From Fidelibacterota bacterium (lineage in GTDB: Bacteria; Fidelibacterota; UBA8477; JABMPR01): 64,000 nucleotides of DNA. Both the position numbers and the translations under genes were made by a program. A model generated the notes under the pieces. That model had not been told where the DNA came from. It saw nothing but the letters and a program-made list of their open reading frames with translations, and searched no databases. Within the stretch, counting starts at the first letter, position 1. Each line of letters opens with the position of its first letter. Below are positions 25,877-34,951 of the stretch, one piece after another. The stretch covers positions 231,553 to 295,552 of the forward strand of contig JAERTG010000023.1 in the NCBI GenBank assembly GCA_016845065.1, read 5' to 3'.

Positions 25877-27034
25877 TTAACTGTTCAAAAGCTCTATCAA
25901 GTTTACCAGTTGAGTGCGTTCTTCAGATTGGCTAATGGGGATTCTCACTACAAATCTAGATCCATCTCTCTGGGGCTTAAAAATTAAATCACCACCCAGA
26001 GAGGTCAGTAGGTTTCTGGAAACAGATAAACCTGTACCTGAATGATGGTCTCGGTCCCACGTTGTAAAAAATGGCTCAAATATTTTGGGAACAATTGAAT
26101 TTGGAATACCACCAGCGTTATCTGAGATTTGAATACTTACCCATTTATTTTCAACCGCCTCGCTAGAGATGGTAACTTCTCTATTGCCAGAAATATTATT
26201 TTCACGAAAAGCGTGAGCCGCATTCATCAATATATTGATAAGAGCTTGTTCCAATTCTGGTTCATTAGCATCAATGTGTGGTAAATCATCACAATAATTC
26301 ACAACAACATTTATTCCTACTCCACTGTATTCGTATTCAAGTATTTGTAATGCTGAACGCAATATCTGGTTTAGGTCGACCGAGCTTTTTTGTTTTTCTG
26401 ACATCGCGAGTGCATAATTCCTGATCTTGTTAATAGTGCCTGAAATTCGGTTGACATCCTTACGTAGCTCATTGACATGTTTTTGTACTACCCCAGAGCT
26501 TTTTAATTTGCTCATCTGATCCAATCTAAGCCCCAATGATGTAACGGGTTGTCCAAGGGAGTGAACCAACCCAACAGACATTTCTCCCAATGCCTTTAAA
26601 CGATCATATGAACTTGATAAAGCTTGACGACCACGTAGTTCATTCTCGAGGGTCTTCTGATAGGTTATCTCTTTCGCAGTAACGATATAATATTTCGGCT
26701 CACCTTTAGAATCGGGAATGCTACTCACATTAAGCAATACAGGAATATTTTCATTAGTGCGGTGTAACACAGCCTCAGATTTGTTAAACATGTCATAATC
26801 TATTTTTGTTGAAATTTCATCGGTGAGGAATTCACTACGCATAGACTTTAAAGATTCATAATCTTCGCTGCTAACAAAACTCCCTATACTTTTTCCGATT
26901 ATTTCTTCGAAAGGCATCTCAAGATACTTTTGAGCCCCTTGATTCGCGTATTCAACTTTTTCCTCCGCATTGAGAATAAAAATAGCATCCGTTATACTTT
27001 CAAGAATGGTAACGGTAATATTGTAGTCTTTCAT
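25877..27034 (-). CDS. PAS histidine kinase (FlrB/NtrB-like)
   Basis: The 385-residue soluble kinase has a PAS domain (about 5-125; ESITDAIFILNAEEKVEYAN), a HisKA region with H-box VGLVHSLGQPVTSLG (His near 158), and a full ATPase domain with LMNAAHAF, SDNAGGIPNS and GTGLSVSRNL. It is encoded after fliA and its satellites and before the GAF-HisKA gene. By analogy with FlrB/FleS/AtoS-type kinases it may control the NtrC-type activator at 60507-61877, which is separated from any kinase of its own in a simple pair. That link is inference. Confidence 0.9.
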   Translation of the reverse strand: MKDYNITVTILESITDAIFILNAEEKVEYANQGAQKYLEMPFEEIIGKSIGSFVSSEDYESLKSMRSEFLTDEISTKIDYDMFNKSEAVLHRTNENIPVLLNVSSIPDSKGEPKYYIVTAKEITYQKTLENELRGRQALSSSYDRLKALGEMSVGLVHSLGQPVTSLGLRLDQMSKLKSSGVVQKHVNELRKDVNRISGTINKIRNYALAMSEKQKSSVDLNQILRSALQILEYEYSGVGINVVVNYCDDLPHIDANEPELEQALINILMNAAHAFRENNISGNREVTISSEAVENKWVSIQISDNAGGIPNSIVPKIFEPFFTTWDRDHHSGTGLSVSRNLLTSLGGDLIFKPQRDGSRFVVRIPISQSEERTQLVNLIELLNS

Positions 27035-27047
27035 TCCTTGTTCACAT

Positions 27048-27161
27048 TCAAGTATAGAAACAATTGCTGTAGATAAAGGTTTGATAGAAATTCATGGATC
27101 GGGGTGTTGGACATCGCTTTAATCTAACTACAGAGTATTCAATCCGAATTGGTCTAGGCAT
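27048..27161 (-). CDS. Possible 37-residue protein with strong ribosome binding site
   Basis: The ATG at 27161 lies 6 bases after GAGGAG and overlaps the end of the preceding gene, which suggests translational coupling. The peptide begins MPRPIRIEY, identical to a common N-terminus of Y1-type REP-associated transposases (usually followed by PGAVYH). It then diverges to SVVRLKRCPTPRS and stops. It may be a truncated transposase remnant, a real small protein, or chance. It occupies the gap before the PAS kinase. Confidence 0.35.
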   Translation of the reverse strand: MPRPIRIEYSVVRLKRCPTPRSMNFYQTFIYSNCFYT

Positions 27162-27444
27162 AAATCGCTCCTCGTGTCCTACGATTTGTCGGTTGAAGAC
27201 CAAACACGAGTTTTGGCAGGACGGATTGTACTTGAAGGATAACTTCATCAAATTTCTGGAAAGGGTAGCTTGATTCAGTCAAGATGTTATAGCTCCATAC
27301 TCGAAGGATGATGATGTTCTGATCAAATACTTCTACAACTCTCCCCTGCAGCTCCATTCCAGGAACCAACTTATCAGTTAATTGTTCTAGACCTGGCATT
27401 CCATAAACTTGAAGGAAGGTCGCCTGTTGATCTGATTTAAGCAT
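27154..27444 (-). CDS. Small FliK-like beta domain protein
   Basis: The 96-residue protein has the pattern LVPGMELQGRVVEVFDQN, then an FDEVILQVQSVLPKLVFGL stretch. This resembles the N-terminal oligonucleotide-binding-like barrel seen in some FliK/hook-length-control relatives (a pattern like GDVLQGRVLEV...LLLRVLQVSPQVVLRL). The resemblance is by eye and modest. Its start overlaps the end of the membrane protein gene upstream. It may modulate flagellar export or hook length, but this is unproven. Confidence 0.55.
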   Translation of the reverse strand: MLKSDQQATFLQVYGMPGLEQLTDKLVPGMELQGRVVEVFDQNIIILRVWSYNILTESSYPFQKFDEVILQVQSVLPKLVFGLQPTNRRTRGAIYA

Positions 27445-28474
27445 TATTATATTCTATAAAATTATATTGAACACGCAGAGCTGCTTCATCATAGCTAATT
27501 TTATTTGATTCCATTAATCCTCTTATTTTCATTTCATGTGAATTCTTTTCACTAAGTTGGGAATCTTCATCCACTTTTTCAATCTGGGAGTCATTGACCG
27601 CAGTCTTTTCTTCAAAAACATCAGTAAAACCTTGAGCGGAAACCTTCTTACGATTTGATATTTTGCTCCCCAATAAGAAAGCACCGACTGCAATAAGAAT
27701 AGTTACCAAAACAAAGCCTATGATCAATTCAGAATCTTTAAATATGCTTGAGTACGTTGAGGCATTTTCAAGAACCATCCCACTGGACTTAACTGTCCCC
27801 AGGGGATGTCCTTGGGAAGGGGTGGTCAGAACACCTATTAAATTCTCATCAGGTGATTTGGAGTTTGATCCTTGTAGATGTTTGCTAAAGATAAATGCAA
27901 AATAATATTTATTTTGATTAAAAGAATAATGGCTGATAACTCTATCGTATGGGACTGTTTTTCCAGTAATTACCAATGACTGTGGTGTTTTGGAGATTAC
28001 TTGATATTGGATAGGATAATTGCCATGGTCACGGACGAGGCGACTGTCTGTATAAGTAGTAGGGTCAACACCAGCAAGTTCTAGAGAAAAATGTCCTTCA
28101 ATTGCATCTGTATAATAAAGAGGGGCTATGGGAGTGTTTGTTGAGTTGAATGTGCCAATAGAAACACTTATCCAGCGAGTTGACTTGTCTTCCCCACACT
28201 CGATATTTTTTATTCGCATTAATGTGTCAGATGGAAAATCAAAATGCACCAATTGAGCTGGAAATTCATTGGGCTTAATTGTTTCTACCTTATTGGTACT
28301 ATCTTGTCCTTTTGTCAAACTGAAGGAGAGCATAAACAATATCAAAATGAGACTCGATTGTCTCCCGAAGCAGCTAGTGAAGGTACCATGATTAAACACC
28401 AAGCTTCGATATTTGAGAATGGAATAGAAATTTGAGTATACTGTTTTACTTTTATGAGTTAATGTACTTTTCAT
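27437..28474 (-). CDS. Unknown membrane-anchored periplasmic protein next to fliA
   Basis: I do not recognise a family. The 345-residue protein has an N-terminal hydrophobic stretch (SSLILILFMLSFSLTKGQ, about 40-57) that looks like a signal sequence behind a 40-residue leader. A predicted periplasmic beta-rich domain of about 190 residues follows, then one transmembrane helix (LIIGFVLVTILIAVGAFLLG, near 245-267) and a cytoplasmic tail ending MKIRGLMESNKISYDEAALR. The tail recalls the short C-terminal helix-turn-helix of SwrB/YlxL proteins, which also sit just after sigD in Firmicutes; the similarity is only suggestive. The true start may be downstream of the annotated ATG, since the ribosome binding site is weak. 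Confidence 0.6.
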   Translation of the reverse strand: MKSTLTHKSKTVYSNFYSILKYRSLVFNHGTFTSCFGRQSSLILILFMLSFSLTKGQDSTNKVETIKPNEFPAQLVHFDFPSDTLMRIKNIECGEDKSTRWISVSIGTFNSTNTPIAPLYYTDAIEGHFSLELAGVDPTTYTDSRLVRDHGNYPIQYQVISKTPQSLVITGKTVPYDRVISHYSFNQNKYYFAFIFSKHLQGSNSKSPDENLIGVLTTPSQGHPLGTVKSSGMVLENASTYSSIFKDSELIIGFVLVTILIAVGAFLLGSKISNRKKVSAQGFTDVFEEKTAVNDSQIEKVDEDSQLSEKNSHEMKIRGLMESNKISYDEAALRVQYNFIEYNNA

Positions 28475-28528
28475 GATTTCTTAAAACCTTTTTCTAGAGC
28501 GTCAAACTACCAATAAATATTTTCGATC

Positions 28529-28783
28529 TCATCCTACAGTAACATCAAAATTTGACCCGGGACTTGTATCATCCTCATCGGGAATGTGAGTATTAACCTT
28601 CACCGAACTAAAATCTTTTATTCCATCCACTGAGTCAATTTGAACAGAATCTTCTTCCCGTTTTGAGGATGGCGGTTCTTCCTCTTTCTTCTTCCTGTCT
28701 TGTTCCTTCCCTGCATTTTTGATTGCTAGGGGAGCTCGAACCGACTCAGGGCTCAGTACACTTCCAAATTCATCAGCAGTCAT
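28529..28783 (-). CDS. Small acidic, disordered protein after fliA
   Basis: The 84-residue protein is dominated by charged and Ser/Pro residues (EQDRKKKEEEPPSSKREED) and looks disordered. Its ATG overlaps the fliA stop (ATGA), so it is translationally coupled to the sigma factor. No known family is recognised. A role such as an anti-sigma or export substrate is possible from position alone; it does not look like FlgM in length-matched motifs. Confidence 0.6.
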   Translation of the reverse strand: MTADEFGSVLSPESVRAPLAIKNAGKEQDRKKKEEEPPSSKREEDSVQIDSVDGIKDFSSVKVNTHIPDEDDTSPGSNFDVTVG

Positions 28784-29571
28784 AACGATTCCCTTCCTTG
28801 CGAGCTTAGTTTTCCTCGAATTTTAGATAAAGTTCCATTCAAAATCTGACTTATTCTGGATTCCGATAGACCCAGGACCATCCCAATATCGGCCAAAGTG
28901 ATTTCTTCGTAATAATAAAGGGTAAGCACTAATCTTTCTCGTTCAGGTAAGCTTTTGATTGTACCAACCAGGTCCTGCTTTACAGCTGTCATATCAAATT
29001 CCTCATCAGGGGATGCTTGAGCTTCATCTCTAATCACATCCAATCGAAGCATAGAATCAGCATCCTCCGACCCAACAGAATCATTTAGCGAGAGATGTTC
29101 GCCCGCCTGGCCTTTGAACAATTTCTTACTTATTTCTTCAGAACTCATACCCAGCGCGTCAGCGACTTCACTCATTGCAGGATCTCTACCTAACTGTTGA
29201 CGTAAATTATCAGAAGCCTTGATAATTTTCTTTCGCAGGCCATATGCATCTTTCCCTACGTGACCCTCTCTTCTGATCGCATCTATGATCTCACCGTGTA
29301 TCCTACGATAAGCATAGGTTTTAAAACTTGCTCCTTTATTCATCTCAAATCGATCTAAAGCTGTTAGCAATCCCAGAATTCCATACTGATATAAATCTTC
29401 TCGGTTTAGAGCTCCAAAAGTTTCGATATTAATTCTGCCTGCAACGTACTTAACCAATGGGAGGAACGCCTTTATGGCTGCTTCACGTTTATTATCATCT
29501 CGGGTCATAGCGTATTCACGCACAAGATGCTCACCGTCCTGTTCCACTAAATATTGTGCCCTCTGAGTCAT
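28780..29571 (-). CDS. fliA: Flagellar sigma-28 factor FliA (WhiG type)
   Basis: The 263-residue sigma factor has region 2 (NREDLYQYGILGLLTALDRF, then FKTYAYRRIHGEIIDAIR), region 3 (YGLRKKIIKASDNLRQQLG) and region 4 (LPERERLVLTLYYYEEITLADIG, LSESRISQIL). It directs transcription of late flagellar genes from TAAA-N14/16-GCCGATAA promoters. It sits after flhG, as in most flagellated phyla, and overlaps both neighbours by 4 bases. The anti-sigma factor FlgM was not found in the window. Confidence 0.97.
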   Translation of the reverse strand: MTQRAQYLVEQDGEHLVREYAMTRDDNKREAAIKAFLPLVKYVAGRINIETFGALNREDLYQYGILGLLTALDRFEMNKGASFKTYAYRRIHGEIIDAIRREGHVGKDAYGLRKKIIKASDNLRQQLGRDPAMSEVADALGMSSEEISKKLFKGQAGEHLSLNDSVGSEDADSMLRLDVIRDEAQASPDEEFDMTAVKQDLVGTIKSLPERERLVLTLYYYEEITLADIGMVLGLSESRISQILNGTLSKIRGKLSSQGRESL

Positions 29572-29771
29572 ACGTCACCCTCTTTTTGCGGCGTCAATAG
29601 AATGAGGCCAAGTTTCAAAATCTGACCAGATAAATAAAACGCGAAAAGCATCCCAACAAAGACGACACCGGTCCTTATCAGACAATTAAGGATACTAATA
29701 TTTGCCAGTAAGCACATGACACATGTGATTGCTGCCACTAAACCTGCAATTTTATTTGCTAGACTGATCAT
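29568..29771 (-). CDS. Small membrane protein between flhG and fliA
   Basis: The 67-residue protein consists almost wholly of two hydrophobic helices (AGLVAAITCVMCLLANISIL and GVVFVGMLFAFYLSGQILKL) with a short charged tail. Its start overlaps the flhG end by 20 bases and its stop overlaps the fliA start, which supports real translation. No family is recognised. Firmicutes and Proteobacteria carry other small genes here. Confidence 0.65.
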   Translation of the reverse strand: MISLANKIAGLVAAITCVMCLLANISILNCLIRTGVVFVGMLFAFYLSGQILKLGLILLTPQKEGDV

Positions 29772-30648
29772 CTAATTCTCCAATTATGGTATCCCTGTTA
29801 TTCCGGAGTCCATCAAACAGGCTGACTCTTTCTCTGGCATCTTTGGAAGGCATCTTTAACAAATTTCTGGTTATTAATTTTAACGCATTTGTTGGTAATG
29901 AGTTGGGATATTCTAGAACGATGGGAGACTGATTTTGAACTGCCTGTCTCACATTTTCATCGCGAACAATCGCCCCACCAAAAAGTATTTTGTTTCCGAG
30001 GAAACGTTGAACCATAAGATTCATCTTTTTGTACAGGTTCAATCCCTCGTCATCATTTCGTACCATATTTGTGACAAGCATTATGGGTAGCGAGGGCACT
30101 TTTTGTAACAAAGTTTTGATTACACCATAAGCATCAGTGATGGAAGCTGGATCGGGAGTAACCACCACAATCAGCTTATCAGATCCTAATGAGAAGGCGG
30201 TAACGTTCTTACCTATCCCTGCCCCAGTATCTACGACTACAAAATCATAGTTATGTTCAAACCCAACAAAAGAATCACCAATCCGCTTGATTACTTTTTC
30301 CTCCGCTTCGATCATATCAAGAACTGCTGACGATGCTGGTAGCACATCAATTCCTGTGGGTCCCTTAATGATTATTTCCGCCAATGTCTTCTCACCAGTC
30401 ATGACCTGAGCAATGGTTGCAGTTGGCCGAACACCCAAAAGAAGATCAACATTACCCAAATGGATATCAGCATCTACCAAAAGAACATTTTTCTTTAAGC
30501 GTTTCAGTAACAAAGCCAAATTCACACTCAAATTGGTTTTTCCAACGCCACCCTTACCCGATGTGATTGTAAAAATCTCAGGTCTATTTGTCGATACTCT
30601 AAGACTCGATAATGCAAAGATATTTGGAGCTGTATTCGTGTTTAACAT
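29752..30648 (-). CDS. flhG: Flagellar number regulator FlhG
   Basis: The MinD-like ATPase of about 298 residues has the Walker A ITSGKGGVGKTNLSVN, LLVDADIHLGNVDLLLG, FVVVDTGAGIGKN and a C-terminal amphipathic portion. FlhG controls the number and placement of flagella with FlhF. I use the ATG at 30648, which overlaps the flhF stop as TAATG; an upstream TTG at 30681 is less likely. It is the canonical copy, unlike the MinD-like gene at 15637-16803. Confidence 0.95.
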   Translation of the reverse strand: MLNTNTAPNIFALSSLRVSTNRPEIFTITSGKGGVGKTNLSVNLALLLKRLKKNVLLVDADIHLGNVDLLLGVRPTATIAQVMTGEKTLAEIIIKGPTGIDVLPASSAVLDMIEAEEKVIKRIGDSFVGFEHNYDFVVVDTGAGIGKNVTAFSLGSDKLIVVVTPDPASITDAYGVIKTLLQKVPSLPIMLVTNMVRNDDEGLNLYKKMNLMVQRFLGNKILFGGAIVRDENVRQAVQNQSPIVLEYPNSLPTNALKLITRNLLKMPSKDARERVSLFDGLRNNRDTIIGELDDQSSK

Positions 30649-31805
30649 TAGTTGTCCAAAGCCTTCATCAATTTTTGCCAAACGTAAGTTCCATTGGGAA
30701 CATGAATAGTATCTGGAATTTTTTGACCATCACAAATAAAGGCGATTGGTATTCCAATTTCAGCAGCCAATGTTGCCATTTTCCCCAATTTGCATGTTTC
30801 ATCTACTTTGGAAAAAATCAGGCCCGTAGGATTCAAAGGCATGAACATACCTGCTGACAGAAATAAGTCTTCAATCCCATAAGCCATATTCAGAGTAAGA
30901 AGAACATCGGTAGGTCTCAGAACATTTATAACATCCTGTATCTCATGGATAAATCCCCGAAATGAAGGACTTCGGGCTGGTGTATCAACCAGAATTAAAT
31001 CAAAATCATGAAGTGAAGATATAACTGCATCTAATTCCTGAACACTATTCGCCTTCTGAAAGTGGATTTTGGTTATCCGCGAAAAAACCTCGAGCTCATA
31101 ACTCGCTGCCATGCTATAGCTGTCAGTCGATACTATGGCGACCTTCTGCGCACCCATTAAAATTGGATTTGCGGCCAATTTCATGAGCGTTGTTGTTTTT
31201 CCAACCCCAGTCGCACCGATGACTACAGCTGTACGAGGACCAACTTTTGGTTTTGCCACAAAAGTATGATAGTCCTGGAAAAGGGATGACATCTCACCTT
31301 GAATGAGATGCATGATATGACGTTCATTCACAATCTCTTGCCCCTTTAGCGCTGATTGAGTCTTTCGAATGAGTATGGCAGCATGTGATTTGGTAAGACC
31401 AGCATTGACCAGTTTCTGATATGCTCCACCAAATGAATGGGGGAAATCATGAATATCTGCTTCTTTTAGAGCCTTCTGAGCTTGATGCAATTCCTGACGC
31501 AAGAGCTGAACCTCTTGTTCAAGTCTATTTTCATTCGATTCAGGGACGACGTCTCCACTTTTTATAATTGAATTCAAATATTCTCTAAATTGCTGAGCTT
31601 CTGGTTCATCGGAATGCAATGCTGTTGCAGCCGTCATTCCCCCGAGCTTTTTCTGATATTGATTTGGTCGTTCCCCAATGCCATAAGACTTGTGGCTCCC
31701 TTTTGTGTGGGTCAATTCAGCTTTTAATTCCGGCCCAGCACTCTTGCGGTTCTCCTGACTTAGTAATTCCAATAAATCCTTATTGTTGCGTGTTCTATTA
31801 TCCAT
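30648..31805 (-). CDS. flhF: Flagellar SRP-type GTPase FlhF
   Basis: The 385-residue protein has the FlhF layout: a basic, variable N-terminus, an N-domain (KLVNAGLTKSHAAILI) and the GTPase core with VVIGATGVGKTTTLMKLA and VSTDSYSMAASYELEVF. A DTPARSP motif stands where SRP GTPases usually have DTAGR. The substitution could affect hydrolysis. FlhF selects the site of flagellar assembly together with FlhG. It overlaps flhA by 8 bases. Confidence 0.95.
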   Translation of the reverse strand: MDNRTRNNKDLLELLSQENRKSAGPELKAELTHTKGSHKSYGIGERPNQYQKKLGGMTAATALHSDEPEAQQFREYLNSIIKSGDVVPESNENRLEQEVQLLRQELHQAQKALKEADIHDFPHSFGGAYQKLVNAGLTKSHAAILIRKTQSALKGQEIVNERHIMHLIQGEMSSLFQDYHTFVAKPKVGPRTAVVIGATGVGKTTTLMKLAANPILMGAQKVAIVSTDSYSMAASYELEVFSRITKIHFQKANSVQELDAVISSLHDFDLILVDTPARSPSFRGFIHEIQDVINVLRPTDVLLTLNMAYGIEDLFLSAGMFMPLNPTGLIFSKVDETCKLGKMATLAAEIGIPIAFICDGQKIPDTIHVPNGTYVWQKLMKALDN

Positions 31806-33846
31806 TGGGATACCTCACTGCTCCTACTGAGTTAAGATTTATATCGGATGATAATTCAGCGTATGAAAGCACTGATACATCCGGTAAAACCTGGTCTATG
31901 AAATTTTTTAAATGACGTCTTACGGGTGGACTGACTAAGAGTGTTGGACGAGCACCTTCGGCCAACATAGCTTGCACTTTCTCGCCTATGGAATCGAATA
32001 TGCGATTCACTTCCACAGGAGAGAACCCTAGATTGAAAGCGCCAACACTTCCATTCTTAAGGAAACCGGAAATCTTATCCTCCAATTGTGGTTCTAAGGT
32101 TGCAACTGTCATTTGACCGCTACTATGTTGATAGTTCGCTGTGATAATGTCTGCCAAGGAAACTCTAACATACTCGGTTAAGACATCTGGATCCTTCGTC
32201 ATGCCTGCGTAGTCGGAAATAGTTTCAAGAATGGTAACTAAATTTCGGATGGGAATTTTTTCTCGGAGTAAATTCTTTAATACCTTTGTCACTGTACCAA
32301 GGGGAATGATATCTGGCACAAGTCCATCGATCACAGCTGAATGACTTTCCTTAAGATGATCCAACATCCTTTGTGTTTCCTGACGATCTAACAGCTTATA
32401 TGCATTCCCTTTCAATACTTCTATTAGGTGGGTTGCAATGACCGCAGAAGGCTCCACGACCGTATAACCCGCCATTTCAGCCTTATCCCGCTCAATATCA
32501 TTAATCCACAAGGCGGGTAGGCCAAACGTTGGCTCTTTGGTTTTTATACCTTGGAGATCAATACGTTCATCAGGATTCAATACCAGAAAATAATTCATCA
32601 TGACCATGCCTTCAGCAACATCAATTCCATTAATTTTGAAAATATAGGCATTGGATTTAAGCTCAATATTATCCCTAATTCGGATAGGGGGTACAATCAA
32701 TCCAAAGTCTAATGCTATTGTTTTTCTGATGGTATATATCTTGGTCAGCAGATTCCCCCCCTGGCCTTCATCCACTAGAGGTATCAGACTGTATCCGATC
32801 TCAATCTCAAATCGATCAGGATGTAAAAAATCCTCAATTTTTTCTTTTGGCTCAGTCTCCTCAACTTCTTGCTCTGCATCAGCCTGCTTAGTCGTCTCAA
32901 TATCTTTAGCATGTTGGGAAACATACCCAATGCTCCCCATAGCAACGGACATTAATATAAATGGAAAGAAAGGTAGCCCGGGTACCAGGCCGAGAGAGAA
33001 TAGTACACCACCAGCAAGATAGCTTGCTTTTGGTTCATTGCCTAATTGACTGGCGATGGTCACTCCAAATTGTGTCCCACCTGTTTCACGCGTAATAATT
33101 ATGGCTGAAGCTGTAGAAACGATTAGGGCTGGAATTTGAGCAATCAAACCATCACCGATCGTCATGAGTGAATAAAGAGAAGCAGCCTCACCTGCTGACA
33201 TACCACGTTGTAAAACACCAATGGTTAGCCCACCAATAAGGTTTACTATGGTAATTAACAGACCTGCTATTGCATCTCCCCGAACGAATTTAGCAGCACC
33301 ATCCATGGCTCCATAAAAATCAGCTTCAGCTGCGATTTCTTCACGTCGCTTCTTGGCCTCATAATCATCCATTAAGCCGGCATTCAGATCAGCATCTATG
33401 GCCATCTGCTTCCCTGGTAAAGCATCCAAAGTGAAGCGAGCCGATACTTCAGCAATCCTTGTAGCACCTTTGGTTATCACGACAAAATTGATGATGACAA
33501 GGATGAGGAATATGACGCCACCCACCACGTAATTTCCCTGGACAACAAAGCCACCAAAGGCGTTAATAATTTCACCGGCGTATCCATCCCCCAGGATTAA
33601 TCTGGTCGTTGCGACATTTAGTGAAAGTCTAAACAGCGTAATGACAAGCAGCAATCCGGGAAATACTGAGAAATCGAGTGGTTTTTTAACATACAGTGAA
33701 ACGAATAATATGATCAGGGCAGCACTTATATTAAGTACTAGCAAAACATCCATTATGAATGTGGGTAGTGGTAAAACCATGATCGTCAGAATCCCGACCA
33801 TGACTCCTGCTAAAATGAGATTGTTATATGATTTAGCTGATTCCAT
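31798..33846 (-). CDS. flhA: Export gate protein FlhA
   Basis: The protein of about 682 residues has an N-terminal membrane domain with at least six helices (VMVGILTIMVLPLPTFIMDV onwards). The conserved FHIPEP-like cytoplasmic linker segment reads AEVSARFTLDALPGKQMAID. A C-terminal export domain follows (LDRQETQRMLDHL, IPIRNLVTILETI). FlhA is the major export gate and proton-conducting component. I start at the ATG at 33846; the frame extends two codons to a TTG. flhB lies directly upstream and flhF downstream. Confidence 0.98.
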   Translation of the reverse strand: MESAKSYNNLILAGVMVGILTIMVLPLPTFIMDVLLVLNISAALIILFVSLYVKKPLDFSVFPGLLLVITLFRLSLNVATTRLILGDGYAGEIINAFGGFVVQGNYVVGGVIFLILVIINFVVITKGATRIAEVSARFTLDALPGKQMAIDADLNAGLMDDYEAKKRREEIAAEADFYGAMDGAAKFVRGDAIAGLLITIVNLIGGLTIGVLQRGMSAGEAASLYSLMTIGDGLIAQIPALIVSTASAIIITRETGGTQFGVTIASQLGNEPKASYLAGGVLFSLGLVPGLPFFPFILMSVAMGSIGYVSQHAKDIETTKQADAEQEVEETEPKEKIEDFLHPDRFEIEIGYSLIPLVDEGQGGNLLTKIYTIRKTIALDFGLIVPPIRIRDNIELKSNAYIFKINGIDVAEGMVMMNYFLVLNPDERIDLQGIKTKEPTFGLPALWINDIERDKAEMAGYTVVEPSAVIATHLIEVLKGNAYKLLDRQETQRMLDHLKESHSAVIDGLVPDIIPLGTVTKVLKNLLREKIPIRNLVTILETISDYAGMTKDPDVLTEYVRVSLADIITANYQHSSGQMTVATLEPQLEDKISGFLKNGSVGAFNLGFSPVEVNRIFDSIGEKVQAMLAEGARPTLLVSPPVRRHLKNFIDQVLPDVSVLSYAELSSDINLNSVGAVRYPNG

Positions 33847-33858
33847 TTTCAAACTTTT

Positions 33859-34947
33859 CTATGCGACCGCTCGCGGCGCTTTTCCCTTGTTCATCTTGAA
33901 GACTTCTGCCAGAATCTCAGCGATTGCTTCGTAAAATATTACTGGAATTTCGCCACCAGGTTCGGCGTAATTATATAGTGCTCTGGTTAAGGATTTGTTT
34001 TCAATGACAGGTACATCATGTTTTCGGGCAATATCCTTGATCTTTTGGGCTAATTTTCTTTTGCCCTTTGCCAGCACTTTGGGTGCATCTGATTTTGAAA
34101 TTGGATTATACTGGATAGCGATAGCCAGAAATGTCGGGTTTGTTATAACGATACTTGCGTCAGGAACCAGTTGAAGCATTCTTGCGCGAGCAGCTTCCCT
34201 CATGGCTTGTTTGATTTTACCCTTCATCTGAGGATTTCCCTCATACTGCTTAGCTTCTTCACGAACCTCTTGCTTGGTCATTTTTAATTTTTCATTGTGA
34301 TCGTATCTTTGATATGCAAAATCTGCCACACCTAATACAATCAGGAGTAGTCCAATTTTTGTGGTCAACTCAAAGAGAATTGTACCCAAATAGGACATTG
34401 TGTTGGCGACCGACCCAAAGGCTAAAAACGGGAATTCATGGAGATGTTCTCTGATGACATACAAACTTACATAGCTAACCAAGGCTATTTTCACAATTCC
34501 TTTGGCTAGGTCAACAAGCTTGGTTGTTGAAAACATATTCTTGATTCCCTTTGCAGGACTGATTTTTTCAAATTTTGGAATTAAAGCTTTTTTCGCAAAA
34601 ATAAATCCGATCTGTACATAGTTTATCACCAGGGCGGCAATACCGAGAGCTAGCATGATGGGACCAACGATGTAGACGATTATTTCAATAATTTTCCCAA
34701 CGTAAAATGATACCGTATCTGTTGAGAGCTGTATGTCAGATGAATTGCTATAAATTGTCATGGCCATATCAGTAAAGGCCGCAAGTATTTTTTGAGCAGA
34801 ATAACTAATCCCGAAAATACCTGCAAAAAGGAGAGCCACGGAGTTTAGATCCTGACTTTTGGCAACGTTGCCTTTCTCCTTGGCCTCCTCGATCTTTTTC
34901 GGGGTAGCTTGTTCGGTTTTATCTTGGGCTGATTGGTCATCGGCCAT
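33859..34947 (-). CDS. flhB: Export switch protein FlhB with NPTF motif
   Basis: The 362-residue protein has four transmembrane helices and a cytoplasmic tail. FlhB normally cleaves itself at N-P-T-H. Here the segment reads ASIVITNPTFLAIAIQY, so the cleavage Asn-Pro-Thr is kept and the following His is Phe. The N-terminus (QDKTEQATPKKIEEAKEKGN) and linker KMTKQEVREEAKQYEGNPQ are canonical. FlhB switches export from rod/hook to filament substrates with FliK. The effect of the His replacement is not predictable from sequence. Confidence 0.96.
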   Translation of the reverse strand: MADDQSAQDKTEQATPKKIEEAKEKGNVAKSQDLNSVALLFAGIFGISYSAQKILAAFTDMAMTIYSNSSDIQLSTDTVSFYVGKIIEIIVYIVGPIMLALGIAALVINYVQIGFIFAKKALIPKFEKISPAKGIKNMFSTTKLVDLAKGIVKIALVSYVSLYVIREHLHEFPFLAFGSVANTMSYLGTILFELTTKIGLLLIVLGVADFAYQRYDHNEKLKMTKQEVREEAKQYEGNPQMKGKIKQAMREAARARMLQLVPDASIVITNPTFLAIAIQYNPISKSDAPKVLAKGKRKLAQKIKDIARKHDVPVIENKSLTRALYNYAEPGGEIPVIFYEAIAEILAEVFKMNKGKAPRAVA

Positions 34948-34951
34948 GGTT

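Noticed and set aside
27437-28474. Reading the fliA-linked membrane protein as FlgM or FliD
   Set aside because: It has a signal peptide and a transmembrane helix and lacks FlgM or FliD motifs.
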